Source of the DNA: Bradyrhizobium betae
Lineage (GTDB): Bacteria > Pseudomonadota > Alphaproteobacteria > Rhizobiales > Xanthobacteraceae
Reading direction: 5' to 3'
Assembly (NCBI RefSeq): GCF_004123905.1
Contig: NZ_MZXW01000037.1
Location: 1-64,000, forward strand
DNA: 64,000 bases
Below are positions 8,781 through 17,854 of this stretch, piece after piece. Within the stretch, counting starts at the first letter, position 1. Every line of letters starts with the position of its first letter. The notes under the pieces are model-generated. The model did no database searches, was not told where the DNA came from, and saw only the letters and a program-made list of their open reading frames with translations. The position numbers and the translations under genes were made by a program.

Positions 8781-10709
8781 GTGAACGCATACAGTAAGAC
8801 GCCGCTTCTCGACACCATCCGGACGCCGGATGACCTGCGCAAGCTCAAGATCGAGCAGGTTCGCCAGGTCGCCGACGAGCTGCGTCAGGAGACCATCGAC
8901 GCCGTCTCGGTAACCGGCGGTCACTTCGGCGCGGGCCTCGGCGTGGTCGAGCTCACCACCGCGATTCATTACGTCTTCGACACGCCGCGCGACCGGCTGA
9001 TCTGGGACGTCGGCCACCAGGCCTATCCGCACAAGATCCTGACCGGCCGGCGCGACCGCATCCGCACGTTGCGCACCGGCGGCGGCCTGTCCGGCTTCAC
9101 CAAGCGCAGCGAGAGCGATTACGATCCGTTCGGTGCGGCGCATTCCTCGACCTCGATCTCCGCCGGCCTCGGCATGGCGGTCGCGCGCGACCTCGCCGGC
9201 GGCAAGAACAACGTTATTGCAGTGATCGGTGACGGCGCGATGTCGGCGGGCATGGCCTATGAGGCCATGAACAACGCCGGCGCCATGAACTCGCGCCTGA
9301 TCGTCATCCTCAACGACAACGACATGTCGATCGCGCCGCCGGTCGGCGCCATGAGCGCCTATCTGTCGCGTCTCTACTCCGGCAAGACCTATCGCACGCT
9401 GCGCGATGCGGCCAAGCAGATCAACAAGCGCCTGCCCAAGATCCTTGCCAACCGCGCCAACCGCGTCGAGGAATATTCGCGCGGCTTCATGATGGACGGC
9501 GGCACGCTGTTCGAGGAGCTCGGCTTCTATTACGTCGGCCCGATCGACGGTCACAATCTCGACCATCTGCTGCCTGTGCTGAAGAACGTGCGGGACATGG
9601 AGACCGGCCCGATCCTGGTCCACGTCGTCACGCAGAAGGGCAAGGGCTACGGCCCGGCGGAAGCCTCCGCCGACAAGTACCACGCGGTCGTCAAGTTCGA
9701 CGTCGCCACCGGCACCCAGGCCAAGTCCAAGCCGAATGCGCCCGCCTACCAGAACGTGTTCGGTCAGAGCCTCGTCAAGGAGGCCGAGAAGGACGACAAG
9801 ATCGTCGCCATCACCGCGGCGATGCCGTCCGGCACCGGCGTCGACATCTTCAACAAGGCGTTCCCGGACCGCACCTTCGACGTCGGCATCGCCGAGCAGC
9901 ACGCGGTGACCTTTGCCGCCGGTCTCGCGACCGAAGGCTACAAGCCGTTCTGCGCGATCTACTCGACCTTCCTGCAGCGCGGCTACGACCAGATCGTGCA
10001 TGACGTCGCGATCCAAAACCTCCCCGTGCGCTTCGCCATCGACCGCGCCGGCCTCGTCGGCGCCGACGGCGCGACGCATGCCGGCTCGTTCGACAACGCC
10101 TATCTCGGCTGCCTGCCGAACATGGTGATCATGGCGGCGGCCGATGAGGCCGAGCTCGTGCACATGGTGGCGACCCAGGTCGCGATCAACGACCGTCCAA
10201 GCTCGCTGCGCTATCCGCGCGGCGAAGGCCGCGGCATCGAGATGCCCGAAGTCGGCGTTCCCCTCGAGGTCGGCAAGGGCCGCATGATCCGCCAGGGCAG
10301 CAAGATCGCCTTGCTCTCCTTCGGCACGCGCCTCGCCGAATGCGAAAAGGCGGCCGACGAACTCGCCGCCCACGGCCTCTCCACTTCGATCGCCGACGCG
10401 CGCTTCATGAAGCCGCTCGACACCGAGCTCGTGCTCAAGCTCGCGCGTGACCACGACGTCCTGATCACGGTCGAGGAAGGCTCGGTCGGCGGCTTTGGCT
10501 CGCATGTCGCGCAGTTCCTGACCGACCAGGGCGCGCTCGACACCGGTATGGTCAAGTTCCGCACCATGGTGCTGCCCGACGTGTTCCAGGACCACGACAC
10601 CCCGGCCGCGATGTACGGCCGCGCCGGTCTCGACGCCAAGGGCATCGTCGCCAAGGTGTTCGAAGCGCTCGGCAAGGACGTCAAGACCGAGACGGTCAAG
10701 CTCGCCTAA
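8781..10709 (+). CDS. dxs: 1-deoxy-D-xylulose-5-phosphate synthase
   Basis: Dxs condenses pyruvate with glyceraldehyde 3-phosphate, the first step of the MEP pathway to isoprenoids (hopanoids, carotenoids, quinones) and of thiamine and pyridoxal branches. The ThDP-binding segment GDGAMSAG near residue 149 continues to NN, GHQAYPHK is near 77, and the catalytic Glu lies in GIAEQHAVT near 369. I chose the GTG of MNAYSKTPLLDT (642 residues), preceded by GGA; another GTG at 8724 would give 661 residues and lacks a ribosome site. The protein is full length. Its 3' end is followed by a 22-base perfect palindrome. Confidence 0.96.
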   Translation: MNAYSKTPLLDTIRTPDDLRKLKIEQVRQVADELRQETIDAVSVTGGHFGAGLGVVELTTAIHYVFDTPRDRLIWDVGHQAYPHKILTGRRDRIRTLRTGGGLSGFTKRSESDYDPFGAAHSSTSISAGLGMAVARDLAGGKNNVIAVIGDGAMSAGMAYEAMNNAGAMNSRLIVILNDNDMSIAPPVGAMSAYLSRLYSGKTYRTLRDAAKQINKRLPKILANRANRVEEYSRGFMMDGGTLFEELGFYYVGPIDGHNLDHLLPVLKNVRDMETGPILVHVVTQKGKGYGPAEASADKYHAVVKFDVATGTQAKSKPNAPAYQNVFGQSLVKEAEKDDKIVAITAAMPSGTGVDIFNKAFPDRTFDVGIAEQHAVTFAAGLATEGYKPFCAIYSTFLQRGYDQIVHDVAIQNLPVRFAIDRAGLVGADGATHAGSFDNAYLGCLPNMVIMAAADEAELVHMVATQVAINDRPSSLRYPRGEGRGIEMPEVGVPLEVGKGRMIRQGSKIALLSFGTRLAECEKAADELAAHGLSTSIADARFMKPLDTELVLKLARDHDVLITVEEGSVGGFGSHVAQFLTDQGALDTGMVKFRTMVLPDVFQDHDTPAAMYGRAGLDAKGIVAKVFEALGKDVKTETVKLA

Positions 10710-10732
10710 TTGCCAAACGGACGCTGCCCCTA

Positions 10733-10754
10733 CCTCTCCCGCTTGCGGGAGAGG
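10733..10754. repeat. Perfect 22-base palindrome after dxs
   Basis: CCTCTCCCGC is followed directly by TT and GCGGGAGAGG. There is no T-run, so it is more like a REP-type hairpin than a typical intrinsic terminator, although it may still stabilise the dxs mRNA 3' end. Related CTCTCCCCGC hairpins occur near 49345. Confidence 0.55.
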
Positions 10755-10822
10755 TCGGATCGCGCAAGCGCAGTTTTCGCCGTGGCCCGCAGCTCGTCTG
10801 ATTTCTTCAGAGCGATCACTCC

Positions 10823-11377
10823 ATGAAAATCTATCTGGCAGGCCCCGACGTGTTCCTGCCGGATGCGGTTGAGATCGGACGGCAGAAGGCCGCGATCTGC
10901 GCTGCGCATGGCCTCACCGGCCTCTATCCCCTCGACAACGCGATCGACCTCACCGCTCCTGACGCTTCGCGGCAGATCTTTGCCGCCAACGAAGCCATGA
11001 TGGACCAGGCCGATGCGATCATCGCGAACCTGACGCCGTTCCGCGGCGCGGGCGCTGATCCCGGCACCGTCTACGAGCTCGGCTACATGGCCGGCCGCCG
11101 CAAGTTCTGCGTGGCCTATTCCAACGATGGCGCCACCTATGCCGACCGCCTCACGCGCTTCATGGACGTCACCTCCGAGGACGGACGGCTGGTCGACGCG
11201 CAGGGGCTCACGGTCGAGGATTTCGGCCTCGTCGACAACCTCATGATGATCCACGCGCTGGAACTGCACGGCTGCCCGCTGGTGACGCCGGCCACGATGC
11301 CGATCGACGTCTGGCACAATCTTGCCGCGTTCGAGGCTTGCGTCCGGATGGCGGCTGCGCGATTGATCGCACCATAA
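10823..11377 (+). CDS. Nucleoside 2-deoxyribosyltransferase family protein
   Basis: A 184-residue protein of the nucleoside 2-deoxyribosyltransferase family, which cleaves or exchanges the base of (deoxy)nucleosides via a covalent glutamate intermediate. MKIYLAGPDVF is the typical first strand with the conserved AGP, ANLTPFRGAGADPGTVYELGYM (around residues 72-93) contains the Asp and the nucleophilic Glu, and the C-terminal half is helical. It sits between dxs and tlyA on the same strand with gaps of about 110 and 26 bases, so it could be cotranscribed with tlyA. The physiological substrate is unknown. Confidence 0.88.
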   Translation: MKIYLAGPDVFLPDAVEIGRQKAAICAAHGLTGLYPLDNAIDLTAPDASRQIFAANEAMMDQADAIIANLTPFRGAGADPGTVYELGYMAGRRKFCVAYSNDGATYADRLTRFMDVTSEDGRLVDAQGLTVEDFGLVDNLMMIHALELHGCPLVTPATMPIDVWHNLAAFEACVRMAAARLIAP

Positions 11378-11403
11378 GCGCTTCAGTCGCCCTCGGAGAG
11401 ATC

Positions 11404-12138
11404 ATGCCCCCTGCCCGCAAGCGCGCGGATGTTCTGCTGGTCGAGCGCGGCCTGTTCGAGAGCCGGGCGCGGGCGCGCGCGGCCATCGAAGCCGGCCTCG
11501 TCACGGCCGACGACAAGCAGGTCGCAAAGCCGTCGGAGACGATCGCCGAGGACGCGGTGATTCGGGCCGAGCCTGCGCATCCCTACGTCTCGCGCGGCGG
11601 CGTCAAGCTCGCCGGCGCGCTCGACCGCTACCCTATCGAGATCGAGGACCATGTCTGCCTCGACGTCGGCGCCTCCACCGGTGGCTTCACCGAAGTGCTG
11701 CTGGCGAACGGTGCGAGCCTGGTGTTCGCAATTGATGTCGGCACCAGCCAGCTGCATCCCTCGCTGCGCGGTCATCCCAAGATCGTGTCGATGGAGGAGA
11801 CCGACATCCGCGCCTATGACGGCAAGCGGCTGCCGGCGCGGCCCGATATCGTCGTCATCGATGTCAGTTTCATCTCGCTGAAGATCGTGCTGCCCGTGGC
11901 GCTGTCGCTGGCGGCAGCACCCATGAGCCTGCTGGCGCTGATCAAACCGCAATTCGAGGCCGATCGGACGCACAACAAGAAGGGCATCGTCCGCGACGCC
12001 GCCGTGCATCAGGAGATCTGCGACGACATCGCGGCGTTTGCCGCGTCGCTCGGCTGCACCGATATCGAGGTGTTCCCCTCCTCGATCACGGGCGGCGACG
12101 GCAACATCGAATTCTTCCTGGGCGCGCGCCGTGGTTGA
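11404..12138 (+). CDS. tlyA: TlyA-family rRNA 2'-O-methyltransferase
   Basis: A 244-residue TlyA protein. Residues 1-65 form an S4 RNA-binding domain (RKRADVLLVERGLFESRARA), and residues 70-240 an FtsJ-like methyltransferase domain with the SAM motif DVGASTGGFTEVLL near 86. TlyA enzymes methylate ribose of rRNA (in mycobacteria C1409/C1920), although they were first named hemolysins. The ATG used gives MPPARKRADV. The last 8 bases overlap the start of the next RNA methyltransferase gene, indicating a translationally coupled pair of RNA-modifying enzymes. Confidence 0.92.
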   Translation: MPPARKRADVLLVERGLFESRARARAAIEAGLVTADDKQVAKPSETIAEDAVIRAEPAHPYVSRGGVKLAGALDRYPIEIEDHVCLDVGASTGGFTEVLLANGASLVFAIDVGTSQLHPSLRGHPKIVSMEETDIRAYDGKRLPARPDIVVIDVSFISLKIVLPVALSLAAAPMSLLALIKPQFEADRTHNKKGIVRDAAVHQEICDDIAAFAASLGCTDIEVFPSSITGGDGNIEFFLGARRG

Positions 12139-13378
12139 GCGCGTGAGGATCGATCACGTCGGCCATCGCGGCGACGGCGTCTCGCTCACGACGGGCGATG
12201 CGCTTTATGTGCCCTACACGCTTGGCGGCGAGACCGTCGAGGTCGATCACGTCGCCGGCCAGCATCCCGACCGGCGCAAGCTGCTGGCAGTAGACGTCGT
12301 CAGCCCCGAGCGCATCGAACCGTTCTGTCCGCATTTCGGTGTCTGCGGCGGCTGCGCGATTCAGCATTGGGCGGCCGAGCCCTATCACGCCTGGAAGCGC
12401 AACATCGTTGTCGAGACGCTGGCGCAGGCCGGCCTCGATTGCGAGGTCGCGCCGCTGGTGGACGCCCACGGTATGGGGCGCAGGCGCGTCACGCTGCACG
12501 GCCGGTTCGGCACGCACGACATGCTCAAGGTCGGCTTTTCCGCCGCAAGCTCGCACGATGTGATTCCGATCCATCGCTGCCCGATCCTCGATCCCGCGCT
12601 CGAAGGTGCGCTCGATGCTGCCTGGGCGCTTGCCGAACCGCTGACGTCGGGGATGCCGGTGACGAAGCCGCTGGATATCCAAGTCACCGCCACTGCCAAC
12701 GGCCTTGACGTCGACGTGCGCGGCTCCGGCCCGCTGCCGACGCCGCTCGTCACGGCGCTGTCGCGCGTCGCCGAGCAGCATCGGCTGGCTCGGCTGACGC
12801 GGCACGGCGAACTGGTGCTGCAACGCCTGCCTCCGACGGTGCAGATGGGACGTGCCGAAGTGACGCTGCCGCCGGGCTCCTTCCTGCAAGCAACCGTCGC
12901 GGGTGAAGCAACGCTGGCCGCACTCGTCGCCGAGCGCGTCGGCAAGGCCAAGGAGGTTCTCGACCTCTTCTGCGGCGTCGGGCCGTTCGCGCTACGGCTT
13001 GCCGAAAAGGCCCGCGTCACTGCCTATGACAACGACGCCAGCGCAGTCGCAGCGCTGGCGAAAGCTGCGCGCACGCCAGGGCTGAAGCCAATCAAGGCCG
13101 AACCGCGTGACCTGTTCCGCCGCCCATTGGTGCCGCCGGAGTTGCGCGATTTCGACGCCGTGGTGTTCGATCCCCCGCGCCAGGGCGGGCAGGCGCAGGC
13201 GCTGAAACTTGCCGCGAGCAAGGTGCCCGTGGTGATCGCGGTCTCCTGCAACGCCGCGACGTTCGCCCGCGATGCGCGGTTGCTGATCGACGGTGGTTAC
13301 AAGATTGAGGCGGTGGTCCCGGTCGACCAGTTTCGACATACGCCGCATGTGGAATTGGTCGCGAAGTTTACGAGGTAA
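12131..13378 (+). CDS. TrmA/RlmD-type 23S rRNA or tRNA (uracil-5-)-methyltransferase
   Basis: A 415-residue SAM-dependent RNA m5U methyltransferase. A TRAM-like beta domain (about 1-50) is followed by an iron-sulfur cysteine set: CPHFGVCGGC near residues 66-75 with a fourth Cys in HRCPILD near 148. The methyltransferase domain has LDLFCGVGPFAL near 276, FDPPRQGG near 346 and the catalytic cysteine in SCNAATFARD near 371. The start is a GTG overlapping the tlyA stop by 8 bases; a second GTG lies four codons later. It modifies uracil-5 in rRNA or tRNA; which site cannot be told from sequence. Confidence 0.92.
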   Translation: MVERVRIDHVGHRGDGVSLTTGDALYVPYTLGGETVEVDHVAGQHPDRRKLLAVDVVSPERIEPFCPHFGVCGGCAIQHWAAEPYHAWKRNIVVETLAQAGLDCEVAPLVDAHGMGRRRVTLHGRFGTHDMLKVGFSAASSHDVIPIHRCPILDPALEGALDAAWALAEPLTSGMPVTKPLDIQVTATANGLDVDVRGSGPLPTPLVTALSRVAEQHRLARLTRHGELVLQRLPPTVQMGRAEVTLPPGSFLQATVAGEATLAALVAERVGKAKEVLDLFCGVGPFALRLAEKARVTAYDNDASAVAALAKAARTPGLKPIKAEPRDLFRRPLVPPELRDFDAVVFDPPRQGGQAQALKLAASKVPVVIAVSCNAATFARDARLLIDGGYKIEAVVPVDQFRHTPHVELVAKFTR

Positions 13379-13383
13379 TTTTC

Positions 13384-13986
13384 TTACCGCCGAAGGCCAC
13401 TCAGCGCCGGTGACTCGCCCGGCAGCACGTTCGATTTGATATCGCTGTCCATGCGGCCGGAGTCCTGCTGGGTGAACCCGGCCCCGAACGACAGGCTGAG
13501 GTTCGATGTCGGTTTGAACTCGACACCCGCGAATGCGCCGTAGCCGGGCGAGGCGCCCGAGGTGAGCGGTGCAAGCGAGCTGCCGATGCCGTCGCCGTAC
13601 TTCTGCGAGCTGAAGCCGGCAAAGAATGAGACCGGCATTCCGCCCGCGGTCTTGGTGTTGTAACCGAACTGCGTGCTGTCATAAGAGAGCGCGCTGAAAT
13701 TGCCGGCTGATGCGGTCTGGCTCAGCCCGCCGAAACCGAGGCTGCCGCGTTGGCTTCCAACGAAGAAGCCGGGACGAAAATCATAGCCTCCGTTGGCATC
13801 GCCGGCCTTGAAGCTCGGGAAATTGCCGTAGCTGTCCGAGCTCTGGCCGGCAACACCGCCGAAGCCGAAAGGCCCGCCCGGGATCCAATATCGCATGGGG
13901 GGGGCTTGCGCCTGAGCCGGCGCTTCGCCGAGGCAGAGCACCGCAAAGAGAGCTGCAAGACCGTAACAACGTACAAGGTTGGACAT
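13384..13986 (-). CDS. Exported protein of unknown function, Gly/Ser-rich
   Basis: A 200-residue protein with a signal peptide (about residues 1-27, ending APAQAQA). The mature part is rich in Gly, Ser and Phe and alternates short hydrophobic stretches (PGYGAFAGVEFKPTSNLSLSFGAGF near the end), which suggests beta-strands as in small outer-membrane proteins. No named family is recognised. It is convergent with the RNA methyltransferase, only 5 bases apart, and divergent from the methyltransferase gene at 14154. Confidence 0.7.
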   Translation of the reverse strand: MSNLVRCYGLAALFAVLCLGEAPAQAQAPPMRYWIPGGPFGFGGVAGQSSDSYGNFPSFKAGDANGGYDFRPGFFVGSQRGSLGFGGLSQTASAGNFSALSYDSTQFGYNTKTAGGMPVSFFAGFSSQKYGDGIGSSLAPLTSGASPGYGAFAGVEFKPTSNLSLSFGAGFTQQDSGRMDSDIKSNVLPGESPALSGLRR

Positions 13987-14153
13987 TCAGGTGACCATCG
14001 AAAAGTCCGCGAATTATACCCTCCGGATATCGTGAATGCCAGCGCAGCGACACCAGTCATCCCTTGAGTTCCGGGATCACGTTTTCCCGCCACGTTGAAC
14101 TTCCCGTACCCCGGATTGACCCACGTAAGGGGCGCGTCAGCATGGAGGCTGTC

Positions 14154-15212
14154 ATGGAGGTCAATTCCGACAGGTTAAATGCCTTTATGGGCAAGATGAT
14201 CACCGAGGTCGGGGCCGCGATGAACGCGTCGCTGGTCCTGCTCGGCGACAAGCTCGGTCTCTACCGCGTCCTCGCCGCCAAGGGACCGATGAGCTCGTCC
14301 GAGCTCGCAAGCGCCACCGGAACGAACGAACGCTATGTCCGCGAGTGGCTGGCGAGCCAGGCGGCGTCCGGTTACGTCGAATACGACTCCGCTTCCGGAA
14401 ATTTCTCGATGCTGCCGGAGCAAGCCATGGCGCTTGCCGACGAGGACAGCCCGGTGTTTCTCGGCGCGGTCGGCAATGTCATCGCCGCGGCGTTTCTCGA
14501 CGAGCCGAAGATCACGGACGCATTCAAGTCCGGCAAGGGCGTCGGCTGGAACCGGCGCAGCGAGTGCCTGTTCTGCGGCACCGCCCGCTTCTTCCGCACC
14601 GGCTACATGCACAATCTGGTGCAAGCGTGGCTGCCCGCGCTCGACGGCGTCGTGGACAAGCTGAAGCGCGGCGCCAAGGTCGCCGATGTCGGCTGCGGAC
14701 ACGGCGTCTCGACACGGCTCATGGCGGAAGCCTTTCCGAACTCCCGCTTCTACGGCTTCGACTATCACGAGGGCTCGATCGAGGCCGCGCGAAAGGCCGC
14801 TACCGAGGCGAAGCTGGGCGACCGGGTCAGCTTTGCTGTCCACTCGGCCAAGACCTACCCGGCCGAGGGCTACGATCTCGTCTGCTTCTTCGATTGCCTG
14901 CACGACATGGGCGATCCGGTCGGCGCCATCCGCCACGTGCGCGAGAGCATGGCGAAGGACGGCACCTGCATGCTGGTCGAACCATTCGCGGGCGACCGCC
15001 TCGAAGACAATCTCAATCCGGTCGGGCGCGTCTACTACGCGGCGTCGACCATGATCTGCACGCCGGCCTCGCTCGATCAGGAGGTGGGCCTGGCGCTCGG
15101 CGCGCAAGCCGGCGAGGCCAGGCTGCGCCAGGTTGCCAGCGAGGGCGGCTTGTCGCGCTTCCGCCGCGCGGCTGAAACGCCGTTCAATTTGATCCTGGAG
15201 GCACGAATCTAA
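14154..15212 (+). CDS. Class I SAM-dependent methyltransferase with N-terminal winged helix
   Basis: A 352-residue protein. Residues 1-90 look like the winged-helix dimerisation domain of O-methyltransferase-type proteins (ELASATGTNERYVREWL), and residues 150-345 are a Rossmann methyltransferase with the SAM motif VADVGCGHGVST near 175 and FFDCLHDMGDP near 245. I prefer the second ATG because GGAGG lies five bases upstream; an ATG four codons earlier (14142) is the alternative. The acceptor substrate is unknown. It stands alone, divergent from an exported protein and followed by a carboxymuconolactone-decarboxylase-like gene. Confidence 0.85.
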   Translation: MEVNSDRLNAFMGKMITEVGAAMNASLVLLGDKLGLYRVLAAKGPMSSSELASATGTNERYVREWLASQAASGYVEYDSASGNFSMLPEQAMALADEDSPVFLGAVGNVIAAAFLDEPKITDAFKSGKGVGWNRRSECLFCGTARFFRTGYMHNLVQAWLPALDGVVDKLKRGAKVADVGCGHGVSTRLMAEAFPNSRFYGFDYHEGSIEAARKAATEAKLGDRVSFAVHSAKTYPAEGYDLVCFFDCLHDMGDPVGAIRHVRESMAKDGTCMLVEPFAGDRLEDNLNPVGRVYYAASTMICTPASLDQEVGLALGAQAGEARLRQVASEGGLSRFRRAAETPFNLILEARI

Positions 15213-15361
15213 CCTCCGTCAAGGCGGACGCGTGGAGGCGGCATACGGCCATGCCGATGCCGCAGCCTCGCCCGGTGCCGACATCCTTGCCTCGCTCGCG
15301 CCGCAACGTAAGCTGGCGATCGAGCAAGGCGGCGTGAGTCCGCCAGAATGGGAGGATGCCG

Positions 15362-16003
15362 ATGCGATATGTGGGCCTGGCGCTGATTGCGCTGCTCGCC
15401 GTGACGATCTCGGGGGCGGGCCACGCGGCCGAACCGACCCGCTTCACACCGCTGAAGCCGGACGAGCTTAGCCCGCCGCAGAAGGAATGGGCGGATGCGA
15501 TCGCCGTGCCACCGCGCAACGCCAAATTCGCCAATCCGCCCTATCGCGCCTATATCCGCAACCCGGAGCTCGCCCCAAAACTCTCGGCGATGTCGGACTA
15601 TCTGCGCTGGAATTCGTCGCTGCCGGCGCGCCTCAGCGAGTTCGCGATCCTGATCACTGCGCGGCAGTGGACGGCGCAGTATGAATGGTTCGCGCATTAT
15701 CCACTCGCGATGAAGGCCGGGCTCGATCCCGAGGTCGCCAAGGACGTCGCCAACGGCGTGCGGCCCAGGGCGATGAAGGATGACGAAGCCGCGCTCTATG
15801 ATCTCGCGATGGCGCTCTATCGCGACAAGAAGGTGTCCGACGACATCTACCGCACGGCGCAGCAAAAATTCGGCGAGCGCGGTATCATGGATATCATCGG
15901 CCTGATCGGCTATTACGATCTGGTCTCGATGACACTGATCACGATGCAGGCCGAAGCGCCAAACGACAGCGTGCCGCTGCTACCGCCGCTCGCGGCGAAA
16001 TAA
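15362..16003 (+). CDS. Carboxymuconolactone decarboxylase family protein, exported
   Basis: A 213-residue protein with a signal peptide (MRYVGLALIALLAVTISG, cleavage after GHA about residue 22) followed by an all-helical CMD/AhpD-like domain (about 60-190) containing RLSEFAILITARQW and the WFAHYPLA helix. GGAGG at 15351-15355 favours the ATG at 15362 over the one at 15356. CMD proteins include decarboxylases and peroxide reductases; the AhpD CxxC pair is absent, so peroxidase activity is unlikely. Export to the periplasm is an inference from the leader. Confidence 0.85.
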   Translation: MRYVGLALIALLAVTISGAGHAAEPTRFTPLKPDELSPPQKEWADAIAVPPRNAKFANPPYRAYIRNPELAPKLSAMSDYLRWNSSLPARLSEFAILITARQWTAQYEWFAHYPLAMKAGLDPEVAKDVANGVRPRAMKDDEAALYDLAMALYRDKKVSDDIYRTAQQKFGERGIMDIIGLIGYYDLVSMTLITMQAEAPNDSVPLLPPLAAK

Positions 16004-16040
16004 AGGCATAACGTCAGGCCGTCGAGCGCAATTCTATCAC

Positions 16041-16170
16041 CGTCACCCTGAGGTGCTCGCCGCTTCGGCGAGCCTCGAAGGGCGACGGCCCGGCTGCATC
16101 GGGGCCGATTCATCCTTCGAGGCTCACCATGAGGCGCGCTGCGCCCCATGGTGAGCACCTCAGGATGACG
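16041..16170. repeat. Palindromic extragenic element (CGTCA...ATGACG type)
   Basis: The outer arms CGTCACCCTGAGGTGCTC and GAGCACCTCAGGATGACG are imperfect inverted copies about 95 bases apart. Inside, CTCGCCGCTTCGGCGAG and CATGAGGCGCGCTGCGCCCCATG form further hairpins. It fills the spacer between the CMD-family gene and the second crotonase gene. Confidence 0.75.
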
Positions 16171-16246
16171 GGGATGGATTTGAGTACGCTGCCTCAACCT
16201 CATGATAGCGAGCGCAGCGAAGCTGCCTGAAAGCATGGAGACCCCG

Positions 16247-17020
16247 ATGACATCTGACGACCCCGTCGCCTACGAACGCGCAGGCAACATCGTCCGCATC
16301 ACGCTGCGCCGTCCGCCCGTCAACGCGCTGAGTCTCGAGGTGATCCGTGCGGTGGTCGCGGCGCTGCGTCGTGCGGCTGAGGATTCGGAGGCGCGCGCGG
16401 TCGTTCTCGCGAGCGCGATTCCAAAGCGCTTTTCGGCGGGCCTCGACCTCGACATCCTGCTCGGCAAATCCGGCGCCCAGATCCGCGAATTCCTCCAGGC
16501 GCTCTACATCGACCTCTACGATGCGCAATACGGGCTTGGAAAACCGTCGATCGCCGCGGTCGGCGGTGCGGCGCGCGGCGGCGGCATGACCATGGCGGTG
16601 TCCTGCGACGTCGTGCTCGCGTCGGAGAGCGCGACGTTCGGCTATCCCGAGATCGACGTCGGCGTCATCCCCGCGATCCACTACGCCCATCTGCCCCGCA
16701 TCGTCGGTCGTCACCGCGCCTTCGAGCTGCTGTTCACGGGCCGCGTCTTCAGCGCCGCACAGGCGCGCGAGCTCGGCGTGGTGAACCGCGTCGTCGGAGA
16801 TGCAGAGCTCGGAGCCGAGGGCGAGAGGCTCGCGGCGCAATTCGCCGCGAAATCGGCCGCGGTGCTGCGGATGGGCCGCGCCGCCTTCATGCGCCAGATT
16901 GATCTCGACTATCGGCGCAGCATCGCCAGCGCAGTGGACGATTTCTGCAACGTCGCGACGTCGGACGAGGCGCAGGAGGGGTTGAGAGCATTCGTGGAGA
17001 AGCGAGCGCCGAATTGGTGA
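16247..17020 (+). CDS. Enoyl-CoA hydratase/isomerase family protein
   Basis: A 257-residue crotonase-family protein. FSAGLDLDILLG near residue 63 and GGAARGGGMTMAVSCD near 105-120 build the oxyanion hole. Relative to rat hydratase the first catalytic Glu is replaced (GGGMT) while the second is kept (FGYPEIDVG). One-glutamate members are often isomerases or other crotonases rather than hydratases. The ATG at 16247 has GGAG six bases upstream; an in-frame ATG at 16235 is the alternative. The gene is preceded by a repeat and is probably transcribed alone. Confidence 0.88.
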   Translation: MTSDDPVAYERAGNIVRITLRRPPVNALSLEVIRAVVAALRRAAEDSEARAVVLASAIPKRFSAGLDLDILLGKSGAQIREFLQALYIDLYDAQYGLGKPSIAAVGGAARGGGMTMAVSCDVVLASESATFGYPEIDVGVIPAIHYAHLPRIVGRHRAFELLFTGRVFSAAQARELGVVNRVVGDAELGAEGERLAAQFAAKSAAVLRMGRAAFMRQIDLDYRRSIASAVDDFCNVATSDEAQEGLRAFVEKRAPNW

Positions 17021-17039
17021 GGGATCTGCCCAGCCGCGC

Positions 17040-17672
17040 TCAGGCGGTCTTGTCGACCGTAGATGACGAATCCGCGGGCGGGTACTTCGTCACGGGCACC
17101 ATGAAGGACCTGGTGCCGACCTGGTAGATGATCTTGCCGTTCTTTCCGTCGTCGGTCGCGATCTGCGACTGCCCGAACATGATGACGTTCTTGTAGACGT
17201 AACCGGTGCCTTGGCGGGTAATGCCGTCAGTGGTGACGCTGACCGTGGCTTCCTTGCCGTTGATGGCGAGGACGCGGAAGCTCGCGCTCTTGCCGTTGTC
17301 GCTGGAGTAGCCTCCCCAGCTTCCCATCAGGTTGCTGTCGGAGGCCGGCGGCGCCTGCTTCTCCAGGGACGCAGTCTGCTTGCCAGCGCCCGCGGAGGAC
17401 AATAGCACCAGGTTCTTGCCGTCCTTGGTGCCGACCGTGATGTTGCCGAAGGTGATAAGCGAGCCACTGACTTGGCCAAAACCGCGCTCTGTATGTCCAT
17501 TATGGGTGTACTCGACCTGTGCCCGGGCACCGCGGATGTTCACGACCTTGAAGCCGACGGGCTGGTTGTTGCCTGCCCAATTGCCCTTCCAGTCACCGAC
17601 CAGAGCGCTCTGATGATACATCCGCTCGTTGGCGGGCGAAATCTGGCTGGTGCTCGACGAGATGACGGCCAT
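17040..17672 (-). CDS. Protein with two tandem beta-rich repeats, unknown function
   Basis: A 210-residue protein without a recognised family. It contains two similar units: LVGDWKGNWAG...GFKVVNIRGARAQVEYTHNGHTERGFG (about residues 24-75) and LMGSWGGYSSD...SFRVLAINGKEATVSVTTDG (about 114-160), each ending in a G-x-V...I-x-FG segment. An Ala/Gln-rich linker joins them. No signal peptide is evident although the first residues are Ser-rich. It is convergent with the crotonase gene. Confidence 0.65.
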   Translation of the reverse strand: MAVISSSTSQISPANERMYHQSALVGDWKGNWAGNNQPVGFKVVNIRGARAQVEYTHNGHTERGFGQVSGSLITFGNITVGTKDGKNLVLLSSAGAGKQTASLEKQAPPASDSNLMGSWGGYSSDNGKSASFRVLAINGKEATVSVTTDGITRQGTGYVYKNVIMFGQSQIATDDGKNGKIIYQVGTRSFMVPVTKYPPADSSSTVDKTA

Positions 17673-17854
17673 TGGATTGCTCAGCGGACGAGTCTGATCA
17701 ACCCGCCTTCGTTCGCTTCCTGATCAGCAACTTAGAGTGGCCGACCGGAAACCGACAGAAACAATCTGATTAGGACCACGCCCGTAGTTAACGAGCGGTT
17801 AAATTCAACCGCCTGGCGAGCCGAGAACCGATATCCATTTCGCTCGAAAACGCT

